Positions 55,235 to 64,000 of a stretch of DNA of 64,000 nucleotides are shown piece after piece; the first letter of the stretch is position 1, and each line of letters starts with the position of its first letter. This DNA is from Polynucleobacter sp. CS-Odin-A6 (lineage in GTDB: Bacteria; Pseudomonadota; Gammaproteobacteria; Burkholderiales; Burkholderiaceae), in NCBI RefSeq assembly GCF_018882095.1, contig NZ_JACVPD010000003.1:62001-126000 (forward strand). The letters run 5' to 3'. Made by a program: the position numbers and the translations under genes. The notes beneath the pieces are model-generated. The model did not search any database and was not told the origin of the DNA. It saw only the letters and a list, made by a program, of their open reading frames with translations.

Positions 55235-56455
55235 TTAGATCACGCCTTTTGCTTGAAGTGCAACTATGGCTTCAGGATCGAGCTTTAAACGCTCTAGCAA
55301 AATCTCCTGCGTATGTTGGCCTAGGGTTGGTGGAGCCATACGAACCTCTACGGGCGTTTCTGAGAGTCGCATCGGGCTTCCCACCAGTTTCATGGAGCCC
55401 GCCGTTGGGTGAGATACTTCAATTTGCACACCTCGCGCTTTGACTTGCTCGTTATTGAAGACTTCCTCAAAGTTATTGATAGGGCCGCAGGGAACCTTTG
55501 CGGCCTCTAAGAGCGCAATCCATTCCAATTTGGTTTTGTGGCGGGTCATCTCTTCTAGCAATGGAATCAGTAACTTGCGATTTTCAACCCTTAAAGGATT
55601 GGTGACGTAGAGGGGGTTGTCAGCCAGATGGGCTTCCCCGCCAGCAGTCACAAATTGCTTAAATTGACCATCGTTACCAACCGCAACGATGATCCAGCCA
55701 TCAGAGCTGGGGAAAGTTTGATACGGAACAATGATTGGGGAGGCATTACCGTACCGACTAGGAACCTGATCAGAGCATAAATAGGCGCTAGAGATATTGG
55801 CCATAACGGCAATTTGCGTATCTAGGAGGGCCATATCAATATATTGGCCTTGACCGGTTTGATCTCGATGAGCCACTGCAGCCAAGATGGCGGTGCTGGC
55901 GTACATGCCAGTAAAGATATCGGCAATTGCTACCCCTGCCTTTTGTGGGCTAGCCCCAGGAAAGTCCTCAGCTTCACCAGTCACACTCATGAAACCACCC
56001 ATTCCTTGAATGATGAAGTCATAACCAGGACGGTTGGCATAGGGGCCATTTTGTCCAAACCCCGTGATGGAGCAATAAATCAGGTCGGATTTAAGCTTTT
56101 TGAGGCTTTCATAATCTAGGCCATATTTAGCCAAGTCGCCTACTTTGTAGTTCTCAATGACGATATCGGACTCTTGAGCCAGCTGACGGATGATGTCTTG
56201 GCCTTCAGGCTTGCTGATATCGACGGTAATGGAGCGTTTATTGCGATTAATACAGACGAAGTAGGCTGATTCTGCCGTGTCCTTGCCTTGGGCATCCTTC
56301 ACAAAAGGAGGGCCCCAATGCCGGGTGTCATCCCCAGCGACAGGTCGTTCCACCTTAATGACGTCTGCACCCAAATCAGCCAGATTTTGAGCACACCACG
56401 GCCCAGCAAGTACCCGGCTAAGGTCTAAAACGCGAAGATGACTTAAAGCTCCCAT
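55235..56455 (-). CDS. Class III CoA-transferase (CaiB/BaiF family)
   Basis: A 406-residue enzyme that moves CoA between carboxylic acids. It opens LRVLDLSRVLAGPWCAQNLADLGADVIKVERP, then has YCSITGFGQNGPYANRPGYDFIIQ, and Asp179 in AIADIFTGMYAS, the position of the catalytic aspartate. Formyl-CoA, succinyl-CoA or carnitine-like substrates are all possible. It forms an operon with the MFS transporter and the small ORF, and is divergent from parE. Confidence 0.9.
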   Translation of the reverse strand: MGALSHLRVLDLSRVLAGPWCAQNLADLGADVIKVERPVAGDDTRHWGPPFVKDAQGKDTAESAYFVCINRNKRSITVDISKPEGQDIIRQLAQESDIVIENYKVGDLAKYGLDYESLKKLKSDLIYCSITGFGQNGPYANRPGYDFIIQGMGGFMSVTGEAEDFPGASPQKAGVAIADIFTGMYASTAILAAVAHRDQTGQGQYIDMALLDTQIAVMANISSAYLCSDQVPSRYGNASPIIVPYQTFPSSDGWIIVAVGNDGQFKQFVTAGGEAHLADNPLYVTNPLRVENRKLLIPLLEEMTRHKTKLEWIALLEAAKVPCGPINNFEEVFNNEQVKARGVQIEVSHPTAGSMKLVGSPMRLSETPVEVRMAPPTLGQHTQEILLERLKLDPEAIVALQAKGVI

Positions 56456-56533
56456 GCCCCGATTTTGGCATGAATATAGGGGTAATTCAGGAAAAATCCG
56501 GTTTTGTTTCAGACATGACTACAATTTCCCGCC

Positions 56534-58522
56534 ATGGCTACCCGTAAAACTTCTGAATATAGTGAATCATCGATTCAAGTCCTTAAGGGGCTAGAACCCG
56601 TCCGTCAACGGCCGGGAATGTACACCCGCACTGATAACCCCCTGCACATTATTCAGGAGGTGTTAGATAACGCTTCTGATGAGGCTTTGGGCGGCTTTGG
56701 TAAGCACATTACTGTGACTTTGCACACCGATAGCAGTGTGAGCGTAGAGGATGATGGGCGTGGAATTCCAGTAGGAATACACCCTACTGAGAAGTTGCCT
56801 GTCGTTGAAATCGTCTTTACCCAGTTGCACGCAGGCGGTAAGTTTGAAAAAGGCAGTGGTGGTGCTTATGCATTCTCAGGGGGTTTGCACGGGGTTGGTG
56901 TTTCGGTAACCAATGCCTTATCCAAGCGCTTGGAAGTCACCGTATGGCGTGAAGGCAAGGTTTCTACCTTGACCTTTGCAGATGGTCGGGTGATCGAAAA
57001 ACTCAAGACCAGTGGTGCTGGCAAAGACGATAAATCGCACGGTACGCGTGTGCGTGCTTGGCCTGATGGTAAATACTTCGATAGTCCTGGCATTCCGATG
57101 CCAGAGCTGATTCGCTTGCTCCGTTCAAAAGCAGTTTTACTACCCGGAGTGAAAGTCACTCTGATACAAGAAAAGTCTGGCGAGAGTCAGACTTGGCAAT
57201 ATGCCCAAGGCTTACGTGGCTATTTAAATGAAGCCATGGCCCAAGCAGGGCACGGTGCAGAAGTCATCCCCCCATTTGAAGGTGAGCAATACGCTACTGG
57301 CAATAGCGATGATGATTCCTTTGCCGAAGGCGAGGGTGCTGCCTGGGTCGTGACTTGGACTGAAGATGGCGCACCTGTGCGTGAGAGTTATGTAAATCTG
57401 ATTCCGACTCCGGCAGGAGGAACGCATGAGAGTGGTTTGCGCGAAGGACTATTTAATGCCGTTAAAGGTTTTATCGAGATGCATGCCTTACAACCGAAGG
57501 GTGTGAAGTTGATGCCTGAAGATGTCTTTGCTCGCGCCTCCTTCATTCTTTCTGCCAAGGTATTAGATCCTCAGTTTCAGGGTCAAATTAAAGAGCGCCT
57601 GAACTCGCGCGATGCGGTCCGCTTGGTTTCTGGTTACGCTAAATCGGCATTAGAGCTGTGGCTTAATGAGCACGTTGATTACGGACGCAAACTCGCGGAT
57701 CTGGTTATTAAGCAAGCACAGGCCAGAACCCGTGCTGGACAAAAAGTAGAGAAGAAAAAATCCTCAGGCGTTGCTGTTCTGCCTGGCAAGTTGACTGATT
57801 GCGAGAGTGAGGATATCAGTTTGAATGAGATCTTCCTTGTAGAGGGAGACTCTGCCGGTGGTTCAGCCAAGATGGGTCGTAATAAAGAGTATCAAGCAAT
57901 CTTGCCATTGCGCGGTAAGGTCCTCAATACTTGGGAAGCAGAGCGTGATCGCTTGTTTGCTAACAACGAAGTCCATGACATTGCAGTTGCGATCGGTGTC
58001 GATCCGCACGGTGCCAATGACAGCCCGGATTTATCGAATTTGCGTTATGGCAAAGTCTGCATCCTCTCTGATGCGGACGTGGATGGTGCGCATATTCAGG
58101 TGCTACTACTCACTTTGTTCTACAAGCATTTCCCGAAGTTAATTGAACTAGGGCACATTCATATTTCAAGGCCACCATTATTTAGAGTAGATGCGCCAGC
58201 AAGAGGTAAAAAACCTGCGCAAAAAATTTATGCGTTAGATGCCAATGAGCTGCAAGCGATTGAAGATAAGTTGCGTAAAGATGGCGTTAAAGAATCCGCT
58301 TGGCAAATTTCTCGCTTTAAAGGTTTGGGTGAGATGAGTGCAGAGCAGTTATGGGACACCACCTTAAATCCAGATACCCGTCGCTTATTACCAGTGACAC
58401 TAGGGGCATGGACGGAAAATGAAACAATTAAAACAATGGATATGTTGATGGGTAAATCCGAATCCGGAGCACGTCGTGATTGGTTGGAAGAGCGCGGTAA
58501 TGAGGTTGAGGCGGATATCTAA
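56534..58522 (+). CDS. parE: DNA topoisomerase IV subunit B
   Basis: A 662-residue ATPase subunit of the enzyme that unlinks daughter chromosomes. The GHKL site is [11 protein letters not shown] with Glu42 and Asn46, then [12 protein letters not shown] and [15 protein letters not shown]. The TOPRIM domain has [28 protein letters not shown] and the [11 protein letters not shown]sp pair. Directly overlapping parC, it is read as ParE rather than GyrB. An Asp/Glu-rich insert is at about residue 255-270. Confidence 0.93.
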   Translation: MATRKTSEYSESSIQVLKGLEPVRQRPGMYTRTDNPLHIIQEVLDNASDEALGGFGKHITVTLHTDSSVSVEDDGRGIPVGIHPTEKLPVVEIVFTQLHAGGKFEKGSGGAYAFSGGLHGVGVSVTNALSKRLEVTVWREGKVSTLTFADGRVIEKLKTSGAGKDDKSHGTRVRAWPDGKYFDSPGIPMPELIRLLRSKAVLLPGVKVTLIQEKSGESQTWQYAQGLRGYLNEAMAQAGHGAEVIPPFEGEQYATGNSDDDSFAEGEGAAWVVTWTEDGAPVRESYVNLIPTPAGGTHESGLREGLFNAVKGFIEMHALQPKGVKLMPEDVFARASFILSAKVLDPQFQGQIKERLNSRDAVRLVSGYAKSALELWLNEHVDYGRKLADLVIKQAQARTRAGQKVEKKKSSGVAVLPGKLTDCESEDISLNEIFLVEGDSAGGSAKMGRNKEYQAILPLRGKVLNTWEAERDRLFANNEVHDIAVAIGVDPHGANDSPDLSNLRYGKVCILSDADVDGAHIQVLLLTLFYKHFPKLIELGHIHISRPPLFRVDAPARGKKPAQKIYALDANELQAIEDKLRKDGVKESAWQISRFKGLGEMSAEQLWDTTLNPDTRRLLPVTLGAWTENETIKTMDMLMGKSESGARRDWLEERGNEVEADI

Positions 58523-60987
58523 TGGCAACTAAAAAAACTTCTGGTGATACTGGCTTCTCTAAAAAAGCTGATCAAGCCGATTTATTTGCTGCTGAACCAA
58601 TTGAGATGAGCATTGTTGAAGTAGATGCACCTGTCGCATCTATGGCATCGAAATCAGGAGGTCCTAAGGATCCCCATGATCCTAAATTAGTGGAGCTCAA
58701 TGAGGATGACAAAGATAGCTTAACGCTGGCCGTCTACGCAGAGCGCGCTTACCTTGATTACGCGATTAGCGTTGTCAAGGGTCGTGCCTTGCCAGATGTA
58801 TCCGATGGTCAAAAGCCGGTGCAGCGTCGCATCCTATTCTCAATGAGTGAGATGGGTTTGCGTGCTGATGCCAAACCCGTCAAGAGTGCCCGTGTAGTTG
58901 GAGATGTGCTGGGTAAATTTCATCCGCACGGAGACCAGTCTGCTTATGACGCCTTGGTACGTTTGGCACAGAGCTTTTCCTTACGCTATCCACTGATTGA
59001 CGGACAGGGTAACTTTGGTTCACGCGATGGCGATGGTGCTGCAGCGATGCGTTATACAGAAGCTCGTCTAACAAAGATTGCCGGCCTATTACTCAGCGAG
59101 ATTGATCAAGGAACGGTTGATTTTGCACCAAACTATGATGGCTCTTTTCAGGAGCCTAAGCTTCTCCCAGCGCGCTTACCATTTGTTTTGCTGAACGGTG
59201 CTTCTGGAATTGCAGTTGGTATGGCTACCGAGATTCCTTCGCATAATTTACGCGAAGTCGCTAGTGCTGCCATTGCCTTAATGAAGTCTCCTAAAGTGAG
59301 TACTTCAGACCTCCTAGAAATCATGCCAGGTCCAGATTATCCCGGCGGCGGTCAAATTATTTCCTCATCTGCGGAGATTGCACAGATTTATGAGGCGGGC
59401 CGCGGTAGTCTCAAAGTACGGGCGCGCTGGTCTGTTGAAGAGTTGGCTAGAGGTCAGTGGCAAATTGTCGTGAATGAATTGCCACCCTCGACATCATCTC
59501 AACGGGTCTTGCAAGAGATTGAAGAGATTACGAATCCTAAGGTCAAGGTCGGTAAAAAGACCTTAACTCCAGAGCAGAGCAATCTCAAATCCACCATTCT
59601 GAATGTTCTTGATGGTGTGCGTGATGAATCCAGCAAAGATGCAGCCGTGCGACTGGTATTTGAGCCGAAGAGTAAGAACATTGACGTTAATGAGTTTGCG
59701 AACCTATTGCTTGCCCATACATCACTGGAATCGAATGCACCAATGAATTTGGTGATGATCGGTACGGATGGACGTCCTCGTCAAAAAGGCCTCAAAGAAA
59801 TTATTGCTGAATGGATTTCTTTCCGAGTGGCTACGGTGACACGTCGTACTCAGTATCGCTTAGGAAAAGTCAATGACCGGATGTATATTTTAGAAGGGCG
59901 CTTAATTGTCCTTCTGAATATTGATAAGGTCATTAAGATTATTCGCAATAGCGATGAGCCTAAAGTAGATCTGATAAAGGAGTTCAAACTCAGTGATCGA
60001 CAAGCAGAGGACATTCTGGACATCCGCTTGCGTCAGTTGGCTCGCTTGGAAGGTATCAAGATTGAGCAAGAACTCAAAGAGCTCAAGTCTGAGCGTGATG
60101 ATCTCCAAGGTTTATTGCAAAGTGATGCCGTACTGCGAAAGCGCATCATTAAAGAAATTGAATCTGATATGAAGGATTTTGGTGATGATCGCCGGACCCT
60201 GATTCAAGAAGATAAACGTGCTGTAGCAGAAACCAAAATACTGGATGAGCCGGTCACTGTCATTGTGTCTCAAAAGGGCTGGGTACGCGTTCGCCAAGGC
60301 CATGAACATGATGCTACTCAGTTTGCCTTCAAGGCAGGCGATGGACTCTACGCTACCTTCGAATGTCGAACTGTGGATGTGATGCAGGGCTTTGGTAGCG
60401 ACGGCCGAGTCTATACGGTTCCTGTCAGTGAGTTGCCGGGGGCAAGAGGCGATGGTTCGCCATTAACAAGCTTTGTTAACTTAGCTGCTGGATCGCAAAT
60501 GGTGGCGTATTACGCCGGCCAAGCTGATGACTTGGTATTGATTTCTACCAGATCCGGTAACGGCTTTCTTGCAAACGTAGCAGATATGACCACCCGCAAC
60601 AAAGCAGGTAAGTCCTTCGTGGGCATTGATAGCAAGTTCCCTGGTGGCGATGCACCCCTAGGTGCTGCCAAAGTTACTGCGGGCATGAAACAAGTGGCCT
60701 GCCTTTCTGAAGCTTCCAAATTACTGGTCTTCCCATTAGATGAACTTAAGCGCTTGCCTACTGGTGGCAAAGGGGTGATCTTGATGGGCTTAGATGATAA
60801 AGAGAAGTTGGCTTCTGCAATCGCTGTTGGTGCTGGTGGTGCAACTTACACCGGTGCTGGTCGTGCAGGCAAGCCCACGGAGTTAAGTCTAGATGCTAAA
60901 ACCTTGAAGTCTTTCGCAGGTAATCGTGCACGCAAAGGCCACTTTGTGGAGCCGCGACTGAAGGATGGCAAGCTAAAGGCAAATTAA
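58522..60987 (+). CDS. parC: DNA topoisomerase IV subunit A
   Basis: An 821-residue subunit that cuts and rejoins DNA; the catalytic tyrosine is Tyr178 in [11 protein letters not shown]. An extra ~60 residues, Lys- and Ala-rich, precede the core. [17 protein letters not shown] (134-150) is the quinolone region, with Gln139 where E. coli has Ser80 and Asp143 where it has Glu84. The C-terminal part (from about 570) forms the beta-pinwheel. Its start overlaps the parE stop by one base (TAATG). Confidence 0.94.
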   Translation: MATKKTSGDTGFSKKADQADLFAAEPIEMSIVEVDAPVASMASKSGGPKDPHDPKLVELNEDDKDSLTLAVYAERAYLDYAISVVKGRALPDVSDGQKPVQRRILFSMSEMGLRADAKPVKSARVVGDVLGKFHPHGDQSAYDALVRLAQSFSLRYPLIDGQGNFGSRDGDGAAAMRYTEARLTKIAGLLLSEIDQGTVDFAPNYDGSFQEPKLLPARLPFVLLNGASGIAVGMATEIPSHNLREVASAAIALMKSPKVSTSDLLEIMPGPDYPGGGQIISSSAEIAQIYEAGRGSLKVRARWSVEELARGQWQIVVNELPPSTSSQRVLQEIEEITNPKVKVGKKTLTPEQSNLKSTILNVLDGVRDESSKDAAVRLVFEPKSKNIDVNEFANLLLAHTSLESNAPMNLVMIGTDGRPRQKGLKEIIAEWISFRVATVTRRTQYRLGKVNDRMYILEGRLIVLLNIDKVIKIIRNSDEPKVDLIKEFKLSDRQAEDILDIRLRQLARLEGIKIEQELKELKSERDDLQGLLQSDAVLRKRIIKEIESDMKDFGDDRRTLIQEDKRAVAETKILDEPVTVIVSQKGWVRVRQGHEHDATQFAFKAGDGLYATFECRTVDVMQGFGSDGRVYTVPVSELPGARGDGSPLTSFVNLAAGSQMVAYYAGQADDLVLISTRSGNGFLANVADMTTRNKAGKSFVGIDSKFPGGDAPLGAAKVTAGMKQVACLSEASKLLVFPLDELKRLPTGGKGVILMGLDDKEKLASAIAVGAGGATYTGAGRAGKPTELSLDAKTLKSFAGNRARKGHFVEPRLKDGKLKAN

Positions 60988-61020
60988 CTACACCGCTGTA
61001 ACTTCTCCGTTACAGGTATT

Positions 61021-61053
61021 AAAAACCCCAATCAGTCACTCGATTGGGTTTTT
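61021..61053. terminator. Bidirectional terminator between parC and xdhC
   Basis: CCCAATC (61027-61033) pairs with GATTGGG (61042-61048) around an 8-base loop, with A5 before and T5 after. Confidence 0.88.
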
Positions 61054-61059
61054 CTTTAC

Positions 61060-62019
61060 CTAGGTTTTCTCGGGAATAGGTACGCCGTATTTAACGGCAA
61101 TGACTTCAGCCAAAAGGGATATCGCAATTTCTGGTGGGGTCAGTGCGCCGATGAATAAACCCACGGGGCCATGCAGTTGCTCGACCTGATCCTCGGTAAC
61201 ATCAAACTCCAGTAAGCGGCTTTTACGTTTCTGAGTATTGACTCTGCTACCTAATGCGCCGACATAAAAAGCGGGGGACTTTAATGCCTCCATGAGTGCC
61301 ATATCATCGAGCTTAGGATCATGCGTTAAGGCAACCACAGCGGTATGCGCATCCACTCCCAATTCGAGCAGCACATCATCCGGCATCCCTTTAATGAACT
61401 GAATATCCTCACGATCAATACCTTCGGCATACTCTTCGCGGGGATCGATTACGATCACTTCAAAATCAGATGCCAAAGCAAAGTCCGCTGTGTAGAGCGA
61501 AAGCTGGCCAGCGCCAATGATCACCATGCGCCAACGGGGCCCGTAAGTAGTTTTCATGATTGCATCGTCGCAGATAAAAGTCTCGTTGCGAATGCCCGGT
61601 GTCAGTATTGACTTGCCTGTATTCAGATTTACTGTTCGAGAGATTATTTGGTGGTTAGAGATGGAGGCAAGCACGGCCTCTAAAGTAGCTAGCTCAGGTT
61701 TTGGCTCTACTAGCAATCTAAGGGTGCCACCGCAAGGTAAACCAAAGCGGGCTGCCTCTTGTTGACTCACTCCATAGATTACCGTCTCTGGGGTTTCACG
61801 ATTCAGAATCTCTGTTTGAACTCGACGAATCAGATCATCTTCAACACACCCGCCGGAGACTGAGCCAGTTACTTGGCCATCACTTCTGATTGCTAGCCAG
61901 GAACCGATTGGCCTTGGGGCCGAACCCCAAGTTTGGACTACTGTGGCAATAGCGACTTGATGGCCGGATTTGAGCCAATCCACCGTAGCTTTTAAAACAC
62001 TTAAATCAGTACTATTCAT
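61060..62019 (-). CDS. XdhC/CoxF-family molybdenum-cofactor maturation protein
   Basis: A 319-residue protein. The N-terminal XdhC part has ATVVQTWGSAPRPIGSWLAIRSDG, GSVSGGCVEDDLIRRV and FGLPCGGTLRLLVEP. The C-terminal Rossmann part has RMVIIGAGQLSLYTADFALASDFEVIVIDPREEYA and ALTHDPKLDDMALMEAL. Such proteins bind, sulfurate and insert the molybdenum cofactor into xanthine dehydrogenase-type enzymes. No such enzyme is inside the window. It is divergent from the MobA-like gene. Confidence 0.9.
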   Translation of the reverse strand: MNSTDLSVLKATVDWLKSGHQVAIATVVQTWGSAPRPIGSWLAIRSDGQVTGSVSGGCVEDDLIRRVQTEILNRETPETVIYGVSQQEAARFGLPCGGTLRLLVEPKPELATLEAVLASISNHQIISRTVNLNTGKSILTPGIRNETFICDDAIMKTTYGPRWRMVIIGAGQLSLYTADFALASDFEVIVIDPREEYAEGIDREDIQFIKGMPDDVLLELGVDAHTAVVALTHDPKLDDMALMEALKSPAFYVGALGSRVNTQKRKSRLLEFDVTEDQVEQLHGPVGLFIGALTPPEIAISLLAEVIAVKYGVPIPEKT

Positions 62020-62073
62020 TTCTTATCTTCAATATTCTTCTATTTATTATTTTTTGCCACCAATGTATTTATT

Positions 62074-62733
62074 ATGCTTCTAATGACAAGTTCCAGCCTG
62101 ATCACTCAAACCCCAAGCCTACGCCTCGCTGTTCTATTGCTGGTTGCGGGTGAAGGCAGTCGTCTAGGTGGGCATCCCAAGGCTCTATTACGTAAAGATG
62201 GTCAGACCTTGCTAGAGCGATTCTCTAAGTCCATACAAGGCTTTAATCTAGTGGAATTTATTGCTGTAACAGGCTTCTATGCGCAAGCAGTTGAAGTTGA
62301 ATTGGCCAAACTCAATGGCACCTTAAATCACCAGATCAAGTCCATATTGAATATCGCCCCCGAAAAGGGTCATCCCTCATCCGTTCGCCTAGGTTTAGAG
62401 TCACTCAGAAGTCAATTTGATGTCTTATTAGTTGCGCTTTCCGACCAGCCAGAAATCGGTGAAAAGGAAGTCGCAGAGCTGTTAGAGGAATTTTCTCAGC
62501 GCAACCTTAGTGAAGAAATCATCTTGCCGATGGTGAATGGAAAACGCGGAAATCCTGTACTGTTTTCTAGAGTGGCTGTCTTAAATACCTTAAAGGCAAC
62601 AGAGCTGGTTTGTCGAAGCTATATGGATGCCCACCCGGAGCAGGTGCGCATCTTACATACGCAGAATTTATCATTCGTGTTGGATGTCGATACGATAGAA
62701 GACATCCAAAGGCACAAATTAAGCTTGAGTTAA
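62074..62733 (+). CDS. MobA-like nucleotidyltransferase (MocA-type)
   Basis: A 219-residue NTP-transferase. LLLVAGEGSRLGGHPKALL is the nucleotide-binding signature with the conserved Lys, followed by VALSDQPEIGEKEVAELL and VNGKRGNPVLFSR. MocA adds CMP to the molybdenum cofactor for xanthine dehydrogenase-type enzymes. Its place next to xdhC supports that role. The start is ATG 62074 or 62083. Confidence 0.85.
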   Translation: MLLMTSSSLITQTPSLRLAVLLLVAGEGSRLGGHPKALLRKDGQTLLERFSKSIQGFNLVEFIAVTGFYAQAVEVELAKLNGTLNHQIKSILNIAPEKGHPSSVRLGLESLRSQFDVLLVALSDQPEIGEKEVAELLEEFSQRNLSEEIILPMVNGKRGNPVLFSRVAVLNTLKATELVCRSYMDAHPEQVRILHTQNLSFVLDVDTIEDIQRHKLSLS

Positions 62734-62745
62734 TCTGAGGTGAGC

Positions 62746-63207
62746 TTATTCAATCTCGGCAATCAATTCAATTTCTACGCAGGCCCCCCTAGGGATCTGC
62801 GCTACGCCAAATGCACTTCTGGCGTGCTTTCCTGCATCACCAAATACCTCAAATAGCAACTCGGAGCAGCCATTCATCACCAAGTGTTGCTCGGTAAACT
62901 CAGGAGTGGAATTCACTAATCCCATCACTTTAACGATTCGCTTCACTTTATCAAGTGACCCCAAGTGATCTTGTAAGGTGGCAATTAAATCAACGGCAAT
63001 CGACTTTGCTGCAGCCTGACCTGTTTCTGTATCCATATCCAGGCCAAGTTTGCCAACCCAAGGCTTACCCTCGTGCTTGGCAATATGACCCGATAAAAAT
63101 ACGGTATTACCTGAAGTGGCCGCCATTACGTAGGCAGCGGCAGGGGCCCCTGCTTGTGGCAAATCAATTCCAAGTGCTTTGAGGCGATCACTAATGTGGT
63201 TTGTCAT
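62746..63207 (-). CDS. RidA/YjgF-family deaminase
   Basis: A 153-residue protein of the RidA family, which hydrolyses reactive enamine or imine intermediates. GNTVFLSGHIAKHEGKPWVGKLG is the N-terminal part, and ARSAFGVAQIPRGACVEIELIA contains the Arg of the active site and the final strand. It belongs to the longer subgroup (IDLP...P). Its gene converges on the MobA-like gene. Confidence 0.9.
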   Translation of the reverse strand: MTNHISDRLKALGIDLPQAGAPAAAYVMAATSGNTVFLSGHIAKHEGKPWVGKLGLDMDTETGQAAAKSIAVDLIATLQDHLGSLDKVKRIVKVMGLVNSTPEFTEQHLVMNGCSELLFEVFGDAGKHARSAFGVAQIPRGACVEIELIAEIE

Positions 63208-63248
63208 AGAGTATTTACGTTAAATAAAAAAGTTAGAGTGAGTAAATC

Positions 63249-64000
63249 TTACTTCGAAAGCTGACGCATGGCACTTTCAAGGCCATTTAAGGTGACTGGG
63301 TACATGCGGTCTTTCATCAAGCCTTTCATGATATCGATGGATTGCCTGTACTGCCATACCGATTCTGGCTCAGGGTTGAGCCAAGCAAAGTGGGGGAAGT
63401 GGTCAATCAGACGATTGATCCAAGTGGCTCCAGCTTCTCGGTTGTTGTATTCCACCGAACCATTCGGGCTCAGAATTTCGTATGGAGACATCGTGGCATC
63501 GCCAATAAAAATCAGTTTGTAGTCTGGGCCATACTTATTGATGATCTCTTGGGTAGTAGCAACTTGATCGCGTCTCCGACGATTACTTTGCCATAAATGC
63601 TCATACACACAGTTGTGAAAGTAGTAATACTCCAGGTGCTTAAACTCGGCTTTAACAGCGGTAAATAATTCTGAAATCCGTTGTATATGGTCATCCATCG
63701 ATCCACCGACATCCATCAACAGCAGAACTTTGACTTGGTTATGACGCTCAGGCCGCATTTGGATGTCGAGCATGCCCGCATTTGCTGCAGTGAAATGGAT
63801 GGTCTTCTCTAGATCTAGTTCGAAGTTCGAGCCCTCTCTAGCAAATCGGCGTAAACGCCGTAAAGCCATTTTGATATTGCGCGTTCCCAGACTGAGATCG
63901 CTGTCATAGTCTTTGAATTCTCGAGCCTCCCAGACTTTAATTGCTGTTCTATTGCCTGCACTTTCGCCACCAATACGAATGCCTTCAGGGTGATAGCCGC
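63249..64000 (-). CDS. VWA-domain protein, CoxE-like (partial)
   Basis: The frame is open to the right edge, so the N-terminus is missing; 250 codons are seen. The left-edge end of the visible part reads EGIRIGGESAGNRTAIKVWE and KMALRRLRRFAREG. The von Willebrand A metal site is LLLMDVGGSMDD (DxGxS in place of DxSxS). CoxE-type VWA proteins work with a MoxR/CoxD AAA ATPase to mature metal enzymes. The right-hand neighbour is expected to be that ATPase. Confidence 0.85.
   Translation of the reverse strand, partial: GYHPEGIRIGGESAGNRTAIKVWEAREFKDYDSDLSLGTRNIKMALRRLRRFAREGSNFELDLEKTIHFTAANAGMLDIQMRPERHNQVKVLLLMDVGGSMDDHIQRISELFTAVKAEFKHLEYYYFHNCVYEHLWQSNRRRRDQVATTQEIINKYGPDYKLIFIGDATMSPYEILSPNGSVEYNNREAGATWINRLIDHFPHFAWLNPEPESVWQYRQSIDIMKGLMKDRMYPVTLNGLESAMRQLSK

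Overview
The window looks like the chromosome of a free-living betaproteobacterium in Burkholderiaceae, most likely Polynucleobacter or a close relative. Three things suggest this: Burkholderiales-type genes (BamC after dapA, a Bug-family TctC receptor, a DUF4743-NUDIX protein, ThiE with an N-terminal extension), dense packing with short or overlapping gene junctions, and a moderate GC content by eye that is low for Burkholderiales. The genus is an inference; no search was run.

Layout. 1-15.8 kb is core housekeeping: the end of trpS, a methyltransferase, dapA-bamC, an Ala/Pro-rich small lipoprotein, the ribosomal oxygenase roxA, a slyD-like isomerase, cysE, trmJ, suhB, lpxH-ppiB, a TPR lipoprotein, cysS, an alkA-like glycosylase, accA, tilS, lysC and tRNA-Ser(GCT). 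15.9-24.4 kb holds a periplasmic phosphodiesterase and a complete heme-uptake locus, hemP-tonB-hmuR-hmuS-hmuT-hmuU-hmuV, with two Fur-box promoters. 24.5-32.4 kb is accessory: a membrane histidine kinase split by an in-frame TGA; an exported Ntn-hydrolase, an exported amidohydrolase and an amidase; a small HTH/zinc-knuckle gene coupled to a small exported protein; and an exported alpha/beta hydrolase.

32.4-46.4 kb is mixed: a zinc-ribbon Smr protein, a YqjD/YqjE/YqjK-like membrane operon, apt, a nucleosidase, fadD, a porin-like protein with a membrane protein, the tRNA-hydroxylation gene trhP, catabolic genes (FAH-family, ThDP enzyme, Bug receptor), an orphan gene, a GGDEF cyclase followed in frame by a broken HD-GYP remnant, and tRNA-Asn. 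46.4-52.6 kb is thiamin synthesis: thiD on the plus strand facing the minus-strand operon thiC-thiO-thiS-thiG-thiE, which has a TPP riboswitch and a possible start-codon hairpin upstream of thiC. 52.6-64 kb has a NUDIX protein, an inverted pair of perfect DnaA boxes beside tRNA-Arg(CCT), an MFS transporter with a 49-codon membrane ORF directly behind it, a CoA-transferase, parE-parC, and a likely molybdenum-hydroxylase maturation group (xdhC, a MobA-like transferase, ridA, a CoxE-like VWA protein) that runs off the right edge.

No wholly new multi-gene system is proven here. The best leads are the 49-aa ORF behind the MFS gene, the HTH/zinc-knuckle plus exported-protein cassette, the amide-hydrolase cluster, the paired DnaA boxes, and the two damaged signalling genes (stop-split kinase and GGDEF/HD-GYP remnant). 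No CRISPR array, insertion sequence or prophage was recognised.
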